DNA of 54,219 nucleotides from Fodinibacter luteus (lineage in GTDB: Bacteria; Actinomycetota; Actinomycetes; Actinomycetales; Dermatophilaceae). Both the position numbers and the translations under genes were made by a program. A model generated the notes under the pieces. That model was given only the letters and a program-made list of their open reading frames with translations, had not been told where the DNA came from and made no database searches. This document shows, one piece after another, positions 27,251 to 35,786 of the stretch (within the stretch, counting starts at the first letter, position 1; each line of letters begins with the position of its first letter). The stretch spans positions 1 through 54,219 of the forward strand of contig NZ_BAABGM010000019.1 in NCBI RefSeq assembly GCF_039541575.1, in the 5' to 3' direction.

Positions 27251-28795
27251 ATGAACTTTCCGATTGTGTACGTGCGCGGGTATGCCGGATCGACGGGGAG
27301 CATCAATTCAGCGGTCGACGACCCCTTCTATGGGTTCAACATCGGCGCAACGCATGTGAGGGTGGGGGGCGACGGGGAGCCGCACTTCTACCAGTTCGAA
27401 AGCCCCCTCCTGCGGCTGCTGATTGACAGCACCGACGATGGTGGGCCGTACCGGATCTTCGTCCACGGCGGCCAGGAGGCGTACCTCGACAGCCGGGGTC
27501 GGGGCACGATTGACCCGAAGACCATCTGGATCCACCGGTTCTATGACGACTCAGCGTCGACATTCGGGAGGGACCCCCGCAAGTACCAGATCGAGGACGC
27601 CGCCGCCGACCTGCTGCGCCTCACTGACCTGATCCGGCTGAAGACCGGCGCGGAGAAGGTGCATCTGGTCGCGCACTCCATGGGTGGGCTGATCTGCCGT
27701 TCGTTGATCCAGCGAGTCATCCCCGAACTGACCGGTCGATCAAACCGCGCCGCTGACTACATCGAGAGCCTGTTCACCTACGCCACCCCGCACAACGGCA
27801 TCGAATTCACGGAGGGCTTCCGTGGACTCGCGGCGCTGCGCGACACCCTCGACATCGAAGGAGCGGCCATCTTCGGCCGGGACCGGATGTGGCAGTACCT
27901 CACCCCGCGTGACAAGCGGGACGGCGGACCGCCGGAGGGCTGGGAGCCCCACACCATGACGGATGAGGAGTTCCCGCTCCACCACGTCTTCTGCCTCGTC
28001 GGGACCAACGCAGCGGACTACGACGCCGCGCTCGGACTGTCTGCGAGAGTCGTGGGCCCGCAGAGCGACGGCCTGGTTCAGATCGACAACGCCTACGTCC
28101 CCGACACTCCCCGAGCCTTCGTCCACCGCAGCCACAGCGGCCGTTACGGTGTCGTGAACTCTGAGGAGGGCTACCAGAACCTGCGCCGATTCCTGACCGG
28201 CGACTTCAAGGTGGAGGTCGAGCTGTGCCATGTGCAGCTGCCCGGCACCCCCGATGACGGCATCGTCTGGCAATTGGAGACCCAGCTGTCCGTGCGCGGG
28301 GTGTCCGTGATCGTGCACGAGCAGTCGACCGCCCACTATTGCCCGATCCAGATCGAGCGGCCGGCACCTGGGGACTCGGCCGAGAGTCCCGTACCGTTGC
28401 TGATCACGTTCCTGTCCAGCCGGGAGCGACCAGTGGACGTCTACGGGGACCCGCTCCCCACCTTGCGGCAGGCCCTGCGGCTCAGGCTGCTCTCCGTGCG
28501 CGAGAAGGGCGGGATCTTCGGGTTCTTCGACCATCTCGAGCAGACCGCCGACTTCGAGGACACCCTCGTCGTCGACATCGCGCCAGGGGAAGGCACAACC
28601 AGCCCAAAGGCATGGGCCACATGGAACTCGCAGCTCGCGGGAGCGATTCGCGACTACGACGCCACCAAGGGGGCACCGATTCCCGACAGCGAGCCAGAGA
28701 TCGGTCGATGGCGAGGTGAGGTGCCAATGCCCGCGGTGTCACACCGACTCCTCGGAGCGAACGCGGTCCTAGCAATCACCGTGACGCCGAGGTGA
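27251..28795 (+). CDS. Alpha/beta-hydrolase, esterase/lipase type
   Basis: This 514-residue predicted cytoplasmic serine hydrolase starts with a strand followed by RGYAGS, the oxyanion region. The nucleophile elbow is AHSMGG with Ser143, like PGAP1/lipase-type hydrolases. A conserved TPHNG follows near residue 180. The C-terminal 200 residues form an all-beta-looking domain that I do not recognise. No signal peptide is present. The ATG has a strong AAGGAAGGA ribosome site. The substrate is unknown. The gene is isolated, with non-coding DNA on both sides. Confidence 0.75.
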   Translation: MNFPIVYVRGYAGSTGSINSAVDDPFYGFNIGATHVRVGGDGEPHFYQFESPLLRLLIDSTDDGGPYRIFVHGGQEAYLDSRGRGTIDPKTIWIHRFYDDSASTFGRDPRKYQIEDAAADLLRLTDLIRLKTGAEKVHLVAHSMGGLICRSLIQRVIPELTGRSNRAADYIESLFTYATPHNGIEFTEGFRGLAALRDTLDIEGAAIFGRDRMWQYLTPRDKRDGGPPEGWEPHTMTDEEFPLHHVFCLVGTNAADYDAALGLSARVVGPQSDGLVQIDNAYVPDTPRAFVHRSHSGRYGVVNSEEGYQNLRRFLTGDFKVEVELCHVQLPGTPDDGIVWQLETQLSVRGVSVIVHEQSTAHYCPIQIERPAPGDSAESPVPLLITFLSSRERPVDVYGDPLPTLRQALRLRLLSVREKGGIFGFFDHLEQTADFEDTLVVDIAPGEGTTSPKAWATWNSQLAGAIRDYDATKGAPIPDSEPEIGRWRGEVPMPAVSHRLLGANAVLAITVTPR

Positions 28796-28879
28796 ACCAG
28801 TCCAGCGTCCGGACCGGCCCGAACCGTCCAATCAGTTGCTGCAACGCGGGCCTGCAGAGCAGGACGTCAAGCCGCCACC

Positions 28880-29185
28880 TCAGTCGGCGGCGTCGTATGC
28901 GTCCTAGATCTCCTTGCCGATGCGCCCACGGTCACTCACCGTGTGCCCCTGGGAGCCGGCCCATTCATGCACCGCCTGCAGCTGTCCCCGGTCGGCCTTG
29001 GTCTTGGCCGGCCCGATGGACCGGCGACCACCTTGACGCTGCGCGTGAGCGGTGTAGAAGTCCATCGCCTTGTCGAACTTCTTCGCCCCTCGCTCGGTGA
29101 CGTCGATGACGTAGGCCACGCCTCGATAAGCAAACCCCACCGCCTCACCATTGCCTGCCTCGTTGCCTCAGATGTCTGAGACCCC
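28880..29185 (-). pseudogene. Lsr2-like remnant with two in-frame stops
   Basis: In one minus-strand frame the sequence reads as an Lsr2 nucleoid protein. It has VSDI-stop-GNEAGNGEAVGFAYRG, then VAYVIDVTERGAKKFDKAM, then ADRGQLQAVHEWAGSQG and the DNA-binding VSDRGRIGKEI, then stop and DAYDAAD. The stops are TGA at 29168-29170, where Lsr2 has the acidic residue of its DDxDG motif, and TAG at 28904-28906, eight codons before a final TGA at 28880. The AT-hook-like Arg-Gly-Arg survives. No start codon or ribosome site is evident upstream. A shorter product from GTG 29140 to the TAG is possible but would lack most of the dimerisation strand. Confidence 0.75.
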
Positions 29186-29502
29186 CGCGAGGTGGCCAGG
29201 CACGGGGCGATTACCGGATCCGAGGAGGACACGTATCAGGGGGCGTGCGGGAGGCCTCCGAAGGATTCGATTGCGTGGCTGCACTTGTCCCTGACATGGC
29301 TGACCCTCCTGGCCTAGTGCTGCTCCCGTGCGGCGCCGCGAGTATTGCGCAGGGACCGGGGACGCGGGGAGACCACCGTGGAAAGAGCGTCTCTACGCCG
29401 CGCTTGCCCTAACGGCGTGTCTGGCTTCGGAAGCTCAGGCGGTCGGCCATCCCGGCAGTACTCTCCTCGCGGAGGTACCACGCTCTCGTGAAACGGCGTG
29501 GG
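29186..29502. other. Gap between the two Lsr2-like genes
   Basis: No gene or clear signal was recognised. Short open frames on both strands show no family features. Confidence 0.4.
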
Positions 29503-29826
29503 TCAACGATTCCGGAGCGCCTCGATGGCCGCGCTGGGCAGGCGGCCTCGATCCTTGACGTCTGGGAAGCCGTTGGAGCGCAACCAGGCACGATCATCGG
29601 AAGTCACCCGCGGGGTGCTCTTCTTGGCCGACCGCCGGGGCGCCGAGGGCACCTTTCGCGCAGCGTCGATGTACGGCGAGAGCGCCTTCTCGAGAGCGAC
29701 GCGATTCTTCTTTGAAAGGTCGATATCGTAGGTAGAGCCGTCGAATCCGAAGGTCACCGTGGTGATGTCTTTGCCCTCCTTCCCGTCCAGATCGTCGGAG
29801 AGAATTGTGACCGTTCGCTGAGCCAT
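29503..29826 (-). CDS. Lsr2-family nucleoid-associated protein
   Basis: This 107-residue protein has the Lsr2 layout. The N-terminal dimerisation domain opens with MAQRTVTILSDDLDGKEG and includes FGFDGSTYDIDLSKKN. A basic linker (RRSAKKSTP) follows, then the C-terminal DNA-binding domain ending VKDRGRLPSAAIEALRNR, where Arg-Gly-Arg is the AT-hook-like minor-groove motif. Lsr2 proteins coat AT-rich acquired DNA and silence it, so a copy within an island may silence the island itself. The ATG at 29826 has GGAAGGA at the right spacing; the frame upstream to 29868 is not needed. The tandem remnant at 28880 is a second, decayed member. Confidence 0.88.
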   Translation of the reverse strand: MAQRTVTILSDDLDGKEGKDITTVTFGFDGSTYDIDLSKKNRVALEKALSPYIDAARKVPSAPRRSAKKSTPRVTSDDRAWLRSNGFPDVKDRGRLPSAAIEALRNR

Positions 29827-29980
29827 GTTCGTTCCTTCCACGAGGACATTCGGCGCGAAGTCAACCACAGCTTCCTACCGGCGTGGGAGATTGGAGCCTC
29901 CGCCTCACGCGGCGTCGCTGGGCGCGTTTCACTGCGTCGGGAGCGCCGCTGTAGCCGACAAGTTCCGGAAGGTTGGGCCT

Positions 29981-30406
29981 ATGACGCCAGAGTTGAACCG
30001 ATTCGTCGAGGCCTAGGACGGTGACGGCACCTCCCAGGCCGCCCTGGCTGAGCTCAGGTCAGGGCGCAAGCGCAGCCATTGGATGTGGTTCGTGTTCCCT
30101 CAGGTTGCTGGACTGGGGCGGAGCGACACCGCCCGCTTCTTCGCCCTCTCCGGTGTAACGGAGGCCCGCGAGTACCTGCAGCATCCTGTTCTCGGACCCC
30201 GGCTCAACGAGTGCGTGGCGGCGCTGCTATCCCTACCCGGCTCGGACCCAGTCGTCGTGATGGGCGGCATGGATGCCCAAAAGCTGCGTTCGTCCATGAC
30301 CCTGTTCCTCCACGCCGCAGACGAATCCGCCGCTGGGCCATACCAGGCGGTGCTCGACAAGTACTTCCACGGCTCGCAGGACGAAGCCACCCTCAGCCGG
30401 ATCTGA
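29981..30406 (+). pseudogene. DUF1810-family gene interrupted by an in-frame TAG
   Basis: From ATG 29981 the frame reads MTPELNRFVEA, then TAG at 30014-30016, then continues in the same frame to a TGA at 30404. It shows RSGRKRSHWMWFVFPQVAGLG, YLQHPVLGPRLNEC and SSMTLFLHAA, which are hallmarks of DUF1810 proteins. The family normally has Gln at this position (RFVxAQ), so a single CAG-to-TAG change explains the break. Everything after the stop is intact, so the lesion looks recent or is read through. Function of the family is unknown. Confidence 0.85.
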
Positions 30407-30499
30407 CAGGCAGCCACCGAAGACAAGGCGGGCCGGAGGCCGAACCGACCAGCGTGGTCCGCCACGGTGCCATCCGCACCCACTCACTGGGTGCGTCAG
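30403..30499 (+). repeat. attC-like cassette site o
   Basis: The left arm CTGACaggCA (30403-30412) starts at the stop codon of the DUF1810 pseudogene. The right arm TGCGTCAG is at 30492-30499. The arms pair fully apart from a 2-base bulge. The right arm is a shortened form of the array motif, and the left arm is shortened to match. The minus-strand ligase ends one base further on. Confidence 0.55.
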
Positions 30500-31486
30500 C
30501 TAGCTCAGGTCCTCGGGCCCCAGGTCGAGCCGGGCGCGCACGAACCGGAGGGGATGCCGGTACCCACCAGCCTGAAGCGCCGCGTCGGCTAGCACCTCGG
30601 CCACGACTGAAGGCTCCACCTTGACAAGGGGCACCTTGTCCCGACCGGTACCGAAGCGGCTGGAGGAGATGATGTCCGGCCAAGGGTGGTTCGGGCCGGC
30701 CGGCGTCAGCACCGTGGCAAGGGATTGTGCTTGGTCCCTCGTCAGCGGTGTGGATCGTCCGACGACCTGCAGCTCGCCGCCGCGAACCAGTCCCGCCACG
30801 ATGGTCTCGGGTCGCTCGAGGCTGCCGGTGATACCGCCGATGAGGACGTCGGTGCTCTCGCGGCTCTTGACCTTGATCCACGTGCGGCGGCCAGGGGTGT
30901 ACACCGAGTCAGCGGCCTTGATGACAAGCCCCTCGATGCCAGCCGGCCGGTATTGGGTCATCCAGTCGCGGGCTGTGACCTCGTCGTCGGTGGTTGGAGA
31001 GAGCTGCAGCGGTGGGTCCCAGCCCGCCGATAGCTCCTCGAGCAGCTGTCGACGCTCGCGTAGCGCCCGCCGACGGATGTCCTTGGCTCGATGGGCGAGC
31101 ACGTCAAACACGATCAGTGATGCAGGGTTCCGTGCGGCGAGGACCGCCACCTTGCGCGGTGTGTTGACCAGCCGCCGCTGGAGGAGGTCGAAGTCCAGAC
31201 GGCTGCCGTTCCAGATCACTGCCTCCCCATCCAGAACAGTGCCGGGCTCGACCTGGGCGACGGCTGCCGCCACCAGATCCGGGAACCGGCTGGTCAGCTC
31301 TTTGCCCTGGCGAGACCAGAGTCTTGCTCCTGCTCCATCGCGGACGACGGCGACCCGATACCCGTCCCACTTCAGCTCGTAGAGCGCACCGCCCTTCAGC
31401 GAGGACGACGGCGGGATCGCTTCCTCCGACCGGGCAAGGGCAACCTCGACGGGACCGTCAAGGCCCTCGGGTAGTGCGACCACCAT
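30500..31486 (-). CDS. ATP-dependent DNA ligase (LigC/LigD-ligase type)
   Basis: This 328-residue ligase has the adenylation motif ELKWDGYRV with Lys39 as the AMP-accepting residue. Other nucleotidyltransferase motifs visible are LDGEAVIW, VFDVLA, GIEGLVIK and WIKVKSR. An OB-fold domain follows (about 205-310), with Val-Gly-Arg-Ser. It seals nicks using ATP. No Ku, polymerase or nuclease domain is attached, so it is a stand-alone ligase of the kind associated with base repair or backup end joining. ATG 31486 is preferred (AAGGTGGG before it). It is the single gene between sites o and a. Confidence 0.9.
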   Translation of the reverse strand: MVVALPEGLDGPVEVALARSEEAIPPSSSLKGGALYELKWDGYRVAVVRDGAGARLWSRQGKELTSRFPDLVAAAVAQVEPGTVLDGEAVIWNGSRLDFDLLQRRLVNTPRKVAVLAARNPASLIVFDVLAHRAKDIRRRALRERRQLLEELSAGWDPPLQLSPTTDDEVTARDWMTQYRPAGIEGLVIKAADSVYTPGRRTWIKVKSRESTDVLIGGITGSLERPETIVAGLVRGGELQVVGRSTPLTRDQAQSLATVLTPAGPNHPWPDIISSSRFGTGRDKVPLVKVEPSVVAEVLADAALQAGGYRHPLRFVRARLDLGPEDLS

Positions 31487-31659
31487 CCCACCTTGCACCC
31501 TGACCTCCCTCGCCGGGTCAGTTCGTGGCGCGGTAGCGGCTCCAGCTGCCAGCGGACCAGTGCTTCGCACTGCGCCCACGCGGCTCGCTCCACCGGCCCG
31601 TCAGGAACCAGTGCCGCGTGGGTGAGCATCTCGAGCTCCCGCTCCAAGTGCCTTGCCAT
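31396..31659 (-). CDS. Possible small protein upstream of the ligase
   Basis: A minus-strand frame (MARHLERELEMLTHAALVP and on) overlaps the ligase start by about 90 bp. The first 50 residues look protein-like (acidic/helical, Trp-rich), but the tail, which overlaps the ligase, is basic and low-complexity. It could be a real short gene ending early by frameshift, or a chance frame. No family recognised. Confidence 0.25.
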   Translation of the reverse strand: MARHLERELEMLTHAALVPDGPVERAAWAQCEALVRWQLEPLPRHELTRRGRSGCKVGWWSHYPRALTVPSRLPLPGRRKRSRRRPR

Positions 31660-31937
31660 GCTGCTCGCCACCAAGCGGCACCCGTGGCAGCAGAGAGCCC
31701 AGCGGGATTGCTCCCCGTGTCTCGATGTCCTTCGCAGCTGCTCTCAACATGTGCCCAATCTCTGCGCGTCACCGTGTAGGCCGACCTGCGTCTCAGCCGC
31801 CACCCGGGGCTCCCTGCCTCAGACGGACCGGTCGCGCGAGGTGCCACCTCGAGTGCTCATGCCACAAGGGGCTCCACGGTGGCCCCTGCGGTCATTGCGC
31901 ACTTGACGGCGCTGAGGGCGAAAGCAACAGTGCCCCC
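31487..31937. other. Intercassette region with site a
   Basis: Apart from the doubtful small frame above, it holds the array motif at 31787 and no further gene. There is no clear ribosome site for the gene at 31938. Confidence 0.4.
31787..31801 (+). repeat. Array motif, site a
   Basis: TGCGTCTCAGCCGCC is a near-consensus right arm. The best left-arm candidate upstream is weak (GATGtccttCGCAG near 31725). Confidence 0.6.
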
Positions 31938-32714
31938 ATGGCTGACGACCTCCAGGGCCCTGCTGTCTCCGAACGACAGACGCATGCCGAGGCGACGTAC
32001 GAGCGCCTGTTCGGGCCACGTGACAAGGGTGGGCCCGAGAACGACCCGGAGCTGATGCGCATCCTGCGCGGGTTCATCTTCGGAGACGTCTTCGACACCG
32101 GCGTCCTGGCCGACCAGACCCGTGAACTCGTCACCGTCACGGTCCTGGCATGCCTGCAGACCCTGCCGCAGCTGACAGCACACACGGGAGCCGCGCTCAA
32201 TGTCGGCGTCGAGCCCGTCGCCATCCGTGAAGCCGTCTACCAGCTCGCACCCTTCATTGGATTCCCCCGCACCCTGAACGCGGTCGCGACGATCAACCAG
32301 GTCTTCCAGGCCAGAGGCATCCCGCTGCCCCTGCCGGAGCAGGGCAGCGTCACCGACACCGAGCGGTACGCCAGCGGCCTCGCCGTCCAAGCGCCCCTGT
32401 ACGGCAACGAGATCAAGGACAACCTGGCCGACCTGCCCGAACCGTTCAACACCGCACTGCCCCGGTTCCTCACCGAGTTCTGCTTCGGCGACTTCTACAC
32501 CCGGGGCGGACTCACCCTGGCCCAGCGCGAGCTGCTGGTGCTGTGCGCGCTGGCCACCATCGGCGACACTGCCGCCCAGCTCGGCCCGCACGGCCGTGCC
32601 TGCATCCAAACGGGAAACTCCAAGACCACCGTGGTGGCCGCCTTGGTCCACTGCTTCCCCTACATCGGGTTCCCTCGCGCGGTCGCAGCAATCCGGGCGG
32701 TCAAAGACCTGTAG
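31938..32714 (+). CDS. Carboxymuconolactone decarboxylase-family protein, two domains
   Basis: This 258-residue protein has two tandem CMD/AhpD-fold repeats. The first is at about 35-120 (TAHTGAALNVGVEPVAIREAVYQLAPFIGFP) and the second at about 160-250 (VHCFPYIGFPRAVAAIRAV). Both keep the IGFPR motif but lack the CxxC pair of AhpD peroxidase reductases, so a thiol-redox role is unlikely. The ATG at 31938 begins where family homology should begin; the open frame upstream crosses site a. The acetyltransferase gene follows after 100 bp on the same strand. Confidence 0.85.
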   Translation: MADDLQGPAVSERQTHAEATYERLFGPRDKGGPENDPELMRILRGFIFGDVFDTGVLADQTRELVTVTVLACLQTLPQLTAHTGAALNVGVEPVAIREAVYQLAPFIGFPRTLNAVATINQVFQARGIPLPLPEQGSVTDTERYASGLAVQAPLYGNEIKDNLADLPEPFNTALPRFLTEFCFGDFYTRGGLTLAQRELLVLCALATIGDTAAQLGPHGRACIQTGNSKTTVVAALVHCFPYIGFPRAVAAIRAVKDL

Positions 32715-32814
32715 ACGCGGCCCTGCCCTGGCCCGACATCGGGTCGGCCTGCCTTACATCCTCCCAAGGCGCCCAGGGATCCGCTCGGGCAACGCCAGTG
32801 AACCCCGTGGCAGC

Positions 32815-33408
32815 ATGAGCAAGGTGAACCTGTCGGACTTCCTGGACCACGTCAACCGCGGAGCGGTCATCGAAGGCGGCTCGGACCAGCACCGGTTCAT
32901 GCATGACGCCGGGCAGGACGCCCTGCGCATCCTCGCCGAACTCAACTCCGGATACCGAACAGCCAAGGAAGTGCGTGACCTGCTGTCCCAGCTCACCGGA
33001 AGGGCAGTGGACGAGTCGGTCACCGTCTTCCCGCCGTTCTACAGCGAGTTCGGCAAGAACCTGACCCTGGGCAAGGACGTCTTCATCAACATCGGGTGCC
33101 GCTTCCAGGACACCGGGGGCATCACGATCGGGGACGGCACGCTCATCGGCCACGGCAGCACGCTGACAACTCTCAACCATGGCGTTGATCCCGACCGGCG
33201 CGCCGACATGATCCCGGCGCCCATCGTGATCGGTCGCAAGGTGTGGCTCGGCGCCGCAGTCACGGTCGTCCCAGGCGTGAGCATCGGTGACGGTGCGATC
33301 GTGGGCGCCGGTGCCGTCGTCACGCGCGACGTCCCCGCCAACGCGATCGTCGCCGGTGTCCCGGCCAAACTCATCCGCATGACCGGCTTCCACGCCTCGC
33401 ACACCTGA
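32815..33408 (+). CDS. Hexapeptide-repeat acetyltransferase (Maa/LacA-like)
   Basis: This 197-residue protein opens with an N-terminal helical part (about 1-70) and continues as a left-handed beta-helix. Hexapeptide signatures are visible (GITIGDGTLIGHGSTL, IGDGAIVGAGAVVTRDVPANAIVAG). His in LTTLNHG is at the catalytic position of maltose/galactoside O-acetyltransferases, with acetyl-CoA as donor. The acceptor is unknown. The final stop TGA is the start of cassette site b. Confidence 0.87.
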   Translation: MSKVNLSDFLDHVNRGAVIEGGSDQHRFMHDAGQDALRILAELNSGYRTAKEVRDLLSQLTGRAVDESVTVFPPFYSEFGKNLTLGKDVFINIGCRFQDTGGITIGDGTLIGHGSTLTTLNHGVDPDRRADMIPAPIVIGRKVWLGAAVTVVPGVSIGDGAIVGAGAVVTRDVPANAIVAGVPAKLIRMTGFHASHT

Positions 33409-33548
33409 GCGCAGCACCCCAAGGGATCACTGCTGCCGAGGTGCCCGACCGGTGTCGCCCAGGCAGACTGGCGGTACCCGACTTCGGCTGTCCCGCCCAA
33501 CCGCTTCCGCGGGCCGTCGGCCCGGGGCGACCTCCGAACTGCGTCTCA
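33406..33548 (+). repeat. attC-like cassette site b
   Basis: The left arm TGAGCGCAG (33406-33414) begins with the acetyltransferase stop codon. The right arm CTGCGTCTCA is at 33539-33548. Nine pairs form, with one unpaired T in the right arm. Spacing of 143 bp is at the upper end of known attC lengths. Confidence 0.6.
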
Positions 33549-33655
33549 TCGCCCCCAAGCGGACCAACGCTTCTCCCACGATCGATGGGACTCAGGTCTG
33601 GCCATCGGACCACGATGGTGCAAGGCTCGGACCAGTCAAACCATGGGGAGGCACA

Positions 33656-33859
33656 ATGAGCGTCTACAAGGTCGTTGAGATCGTCGGGACCAGCACCTCT
33701 TCGTGGGAGGACGCCGCGGTGCAGGCCGTGAACACCGCGAAAGAGACTCTTCGCGATCTGCGTGTCGCAGAAGTGGTCGAGCAAGACCTTGACCTGGCTG
33801 GTGACGATGTCGTCTTCAGAACGAAGTTGAGCATTTCGTTTAAGTACCAGACCGACTGA
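33656..33859 (+). CDS. Dodecin-family flavin-binding protein
   Basis: This is a 67-residue small beta-alpha-beta-beta protein. VYKVVEIVGTSTSSWEDAAVQAV includes the conserved Trp, and VVEQDLDLA provides the flavin-contacting Gln region. Dodecins form dodecamers that store riboflavin/FMN and limit flavin photochemistry. GGGAGG lies before the ATG at 33656. Length is typical. Confidence 0.9.
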   Translation: MSVYKVVEIVGTSTSSWEDAAVQAVNTAKETLRDLRVAEVVEQDLDLAGDDVVFRTKLSISFKYQTD

Positions 33860-34159
33860 CGTCGACCTTCGTGGTGTCTAGCTCCCGCTGCGGGTGGGGA
33901 CCGCAGCGGTTCCGCATCGGATAGCGCGTCCGCGAAGATCGAGCCTCTGGATGACCTTGGTCATGCCCGCTGCGATGCCGACTGAGCCCTTCGGTATGCG
34001 CCAGCCCGGCGTGACCGTGGTCCGCGCAAACGCCCCTGCCTCGAACCTGCGACCTACCGCCGCCCGGGAGCACCTCAATGACCATGGGTAGGCGACTTCG
34101 GCCTCGATCCGAAGCGCTGAGGTCCACTCCTGAGCGTGACACCAAGGGGACCTGCCCGG
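33860..34159. other. Dodecin downstream region
   Basis: It contains a terminator-like hairpin at 33885-33909 and no convincing gene. A 66-codon minus-strand frame at 33878-34078 has protein-like stretches (TPGWRIPKGSVG, GMTKVIQRLDLR) that may be a fragment, but no start signal. Confidence 0.4.
33885..33909 (+). terminator. Hairpin after the dodecin gene
   Basis: A perfect 9-bp stem (33885-33893 with 33901-33909, CCGCTGCGG) and 7-nt loop starts 25 bp after the dodecin stop. Confidence 0.6.
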
Positions 34160-35098
34160 TTAGGGGCGGCGAGCTAGAACCAACATCTGGCCGCGCCACG
34201 AGGTGCTGATGATCTGGTCGAACCCCGCGGTGGCCAGCAGGTCCTCAGCATCCGCAACGCGAATCGGTCCACCCCCGAGCATCTGGGCCGTGTGCGCGAA
34301 GACAGCCATCTCGAAAGGGTCTGACGCACTGCCGACGGCCAGGGGAACCACTACCCATCGGTTGGGGCGGAGCGCGCGGTGGACCAGTGGGACGCCTGCC
34401 TCAAGCGCCGCTCGAGGAATGAACGGCTGCGGCAACCAGGCCAGGTCAAAGACCTCTTCGTCCTCGAGTTCGCTGACCGACTGCACCCGCAGCTCCACCC
34501 GATCGGCCAGACCCAACGCCGTAAGCTCATTGGCCGCCAGCCCCAGGACTTCGGGGAGGACATCGATACCCACACAACCCAGGCCGGGGTAGATCTGGCA
34601 TAGGCGTGCAGCGATCGCGGCCACCCCGACCCCGACGTCCAGGAACCGGGACATCCCGCTCTGAAGCGCAGCCTGCGAACCGGGCATCCGCGGCAGCAGC
34701 TCACGCGCGAGGTAGTCCGCAACGGGGCGGCTGGCGCGGCCCTGGCTCAGGACCGTTGCCGGGTGCGCGCCATCCCACCCGGCGGACCTGCGCTCGGTGT
34801 GCTCCAGTGCACGGCGTAGCTGGGCAACGATCGCATGGCTGACGCTGGCCCCGTCAACGTCGACCAAGTCGTCGTCGATGACGGTGTATCGGCCAGCGCC
34901 GTCGCGTCCCAGGATCCCAGCCGCGAGCAACAGGTCTGCGTCGACGCGGTCCAAGCCCTCGAGTGCTTCCCCGGCGCGCACACGGTCCCATCCGCCGAGC
35001 GTGCCCAGCCGGCCGAGCGCTGCAACCACGTCGACCTGATCACGCGGATCAGCACGCGGTCGTTCGGGCATGACGCCATCATCGAACACCCACCACAT
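34160..35098 (-). CDS. SAM-dependent methyltransferase with winged-helix N-terminus
   Basis: This protein of about 312 residues follows the small-molecule O-methyltransferase plan. An N-terminal winged-helix part (about 10-100, VVAALGRLGTLGGWDRV) precedes a Rossmann core with FLDVGVGVAAIAARL, an acidic end of strand 2 (CVGIDVLPE) and LAWLPQPFIPR at the motif IV position. Starts at 35107 (TTG), 35098 (ATG) and 35071 (ATG) are all possible; none has a clear ribosome site, and I used 35098. The 5' end abuts cassette site c. Confidence 0.78.
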   Translation of the reverse strand: MWWVFDDGVMPERPRADPRDQVDVVAALGRLGTLGGWDRVRAGEALEGLDRVDADLLLAAGILGRDGAGRYTVIDDDLVDVDGASVSHAIVAQLRRALEHTERRSAGWDGAHPATVLSQGRASRPVADYLARELLPRMPGSQAALQSGMSRFLDVGVGVAAIAARLCQIYPGLGCVGIDVLPEVLGLAANELTALGLADRVELRVQSVSELEDEEVFDLAWLPQPFIPRAALEAGVPLVHRALRPNRWVVVPLAVGSASDPFEMAVFAHTAQMLGGGPIRVADAEDLLATAGFDQIISTSWRGQMLVLARRP

Positions 35099-35126
35099 CG
35101 TCACCAACGCAGCGCCTGCGTCTCAG
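35071..35126 (+). repeat. attC-like cassette site c
   Basis: The right arm TGCGTCTCA begins at 35117. The best left arm is TGACGCCA at 35071-35078, lacking two bases of the full complement. Here the site lies at the 5' end of a minus-strand gene, yet keeps the same orientation as the others. Confidence 0.45.
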
Positions 35127-35160
35127 CGAGTCGACAACGGTCATCCAGCTGCGCGAAGGG

Positions 35161-35667
35161 TCACGCGGATCGGAGCTCGGATGCGTCCGGTTCGGGTTCG
35201 GCGTCGATGCGGATGAGGGTCTGCTGCCCGGTGGCGACCAGGGCCCTGCTGCCGACAGTGACCCCGTAGACGTCGAGCTGGCAGACGGTCAGGGTGCGAC
35301 CGGACCGGCGAACCGTGCCGACCGCCTCGAGGTGGTCACCGGCAGCGGGAGCGAGCAGGTTGATCTTGTACTCAACGGTCAGCACCTCCGAACCCTCGGG
35401 GAACAGGGTCAGCGCGGCGTAGCCTCCGGCGCTGTCGGCGATGGCGCTTGTTGCTCCGGCGTGGACGTACCCGTGCTGCTGGCCGATCTCGGGCCGGCTG
35501 GGCAGGACGATGTGGACCCGGCCGGGGCCGACGTGCTGCAGTCTCGCGCCGAGCAGCCGCATCAGGCCCTGCCGGTCGAAGCTGTCCCGGATCCGGGCCT
35601 GCACCTGGGGTGCGGCAGGTTCCAGGTCACCGTCATCCGCGCCCACCGGCCCTGTCGTGTCGTCCAT
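35161..35667 (-). CDS. PaaI-family hotdog thioesterase
   Basis: This 168-residue single hotdog domain (about 35-160) has QQHGYVHAGATSAIADSAGGYAA, the HG..H.G...A..D pattern of PaaI-type acyl-CoA thioesterases, and VEYKINLLAPA. It would hydrolyse a CoA thioester. The ATG at 35667 is chosen; the upstream frame to 35763 is unconserved. An acidic leader of about 20 residues remains. Confidence 0.85.
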   Translation of the reverse strand: MDDTTGPVGADDGDLEPAAPQVQARIRDSFDRQGLMRLLGARLQHVGPGRVHIVLPSRPEIGQQHGYVHAGATSAIADSAGGYAALTLFPEGSEVLTVEYKINLLAPAAGDHLEAVGTVRRSGRTLTVCQLDVYGVTVGSRALVATGQQTLIRIDAEPEPDASELRSA

Positions 35668-35786
35668 CCGGTCATCGTCTCGTGCCGTCGCCCGCGAGGG
35701 CGTCGGTCGTCCGTCTCCTTCACCGGCATCCGTCACGCTCACGTCCCCGCCGGATCGCCGCATGGGTCAATGCGCCGGCGGTCGTT

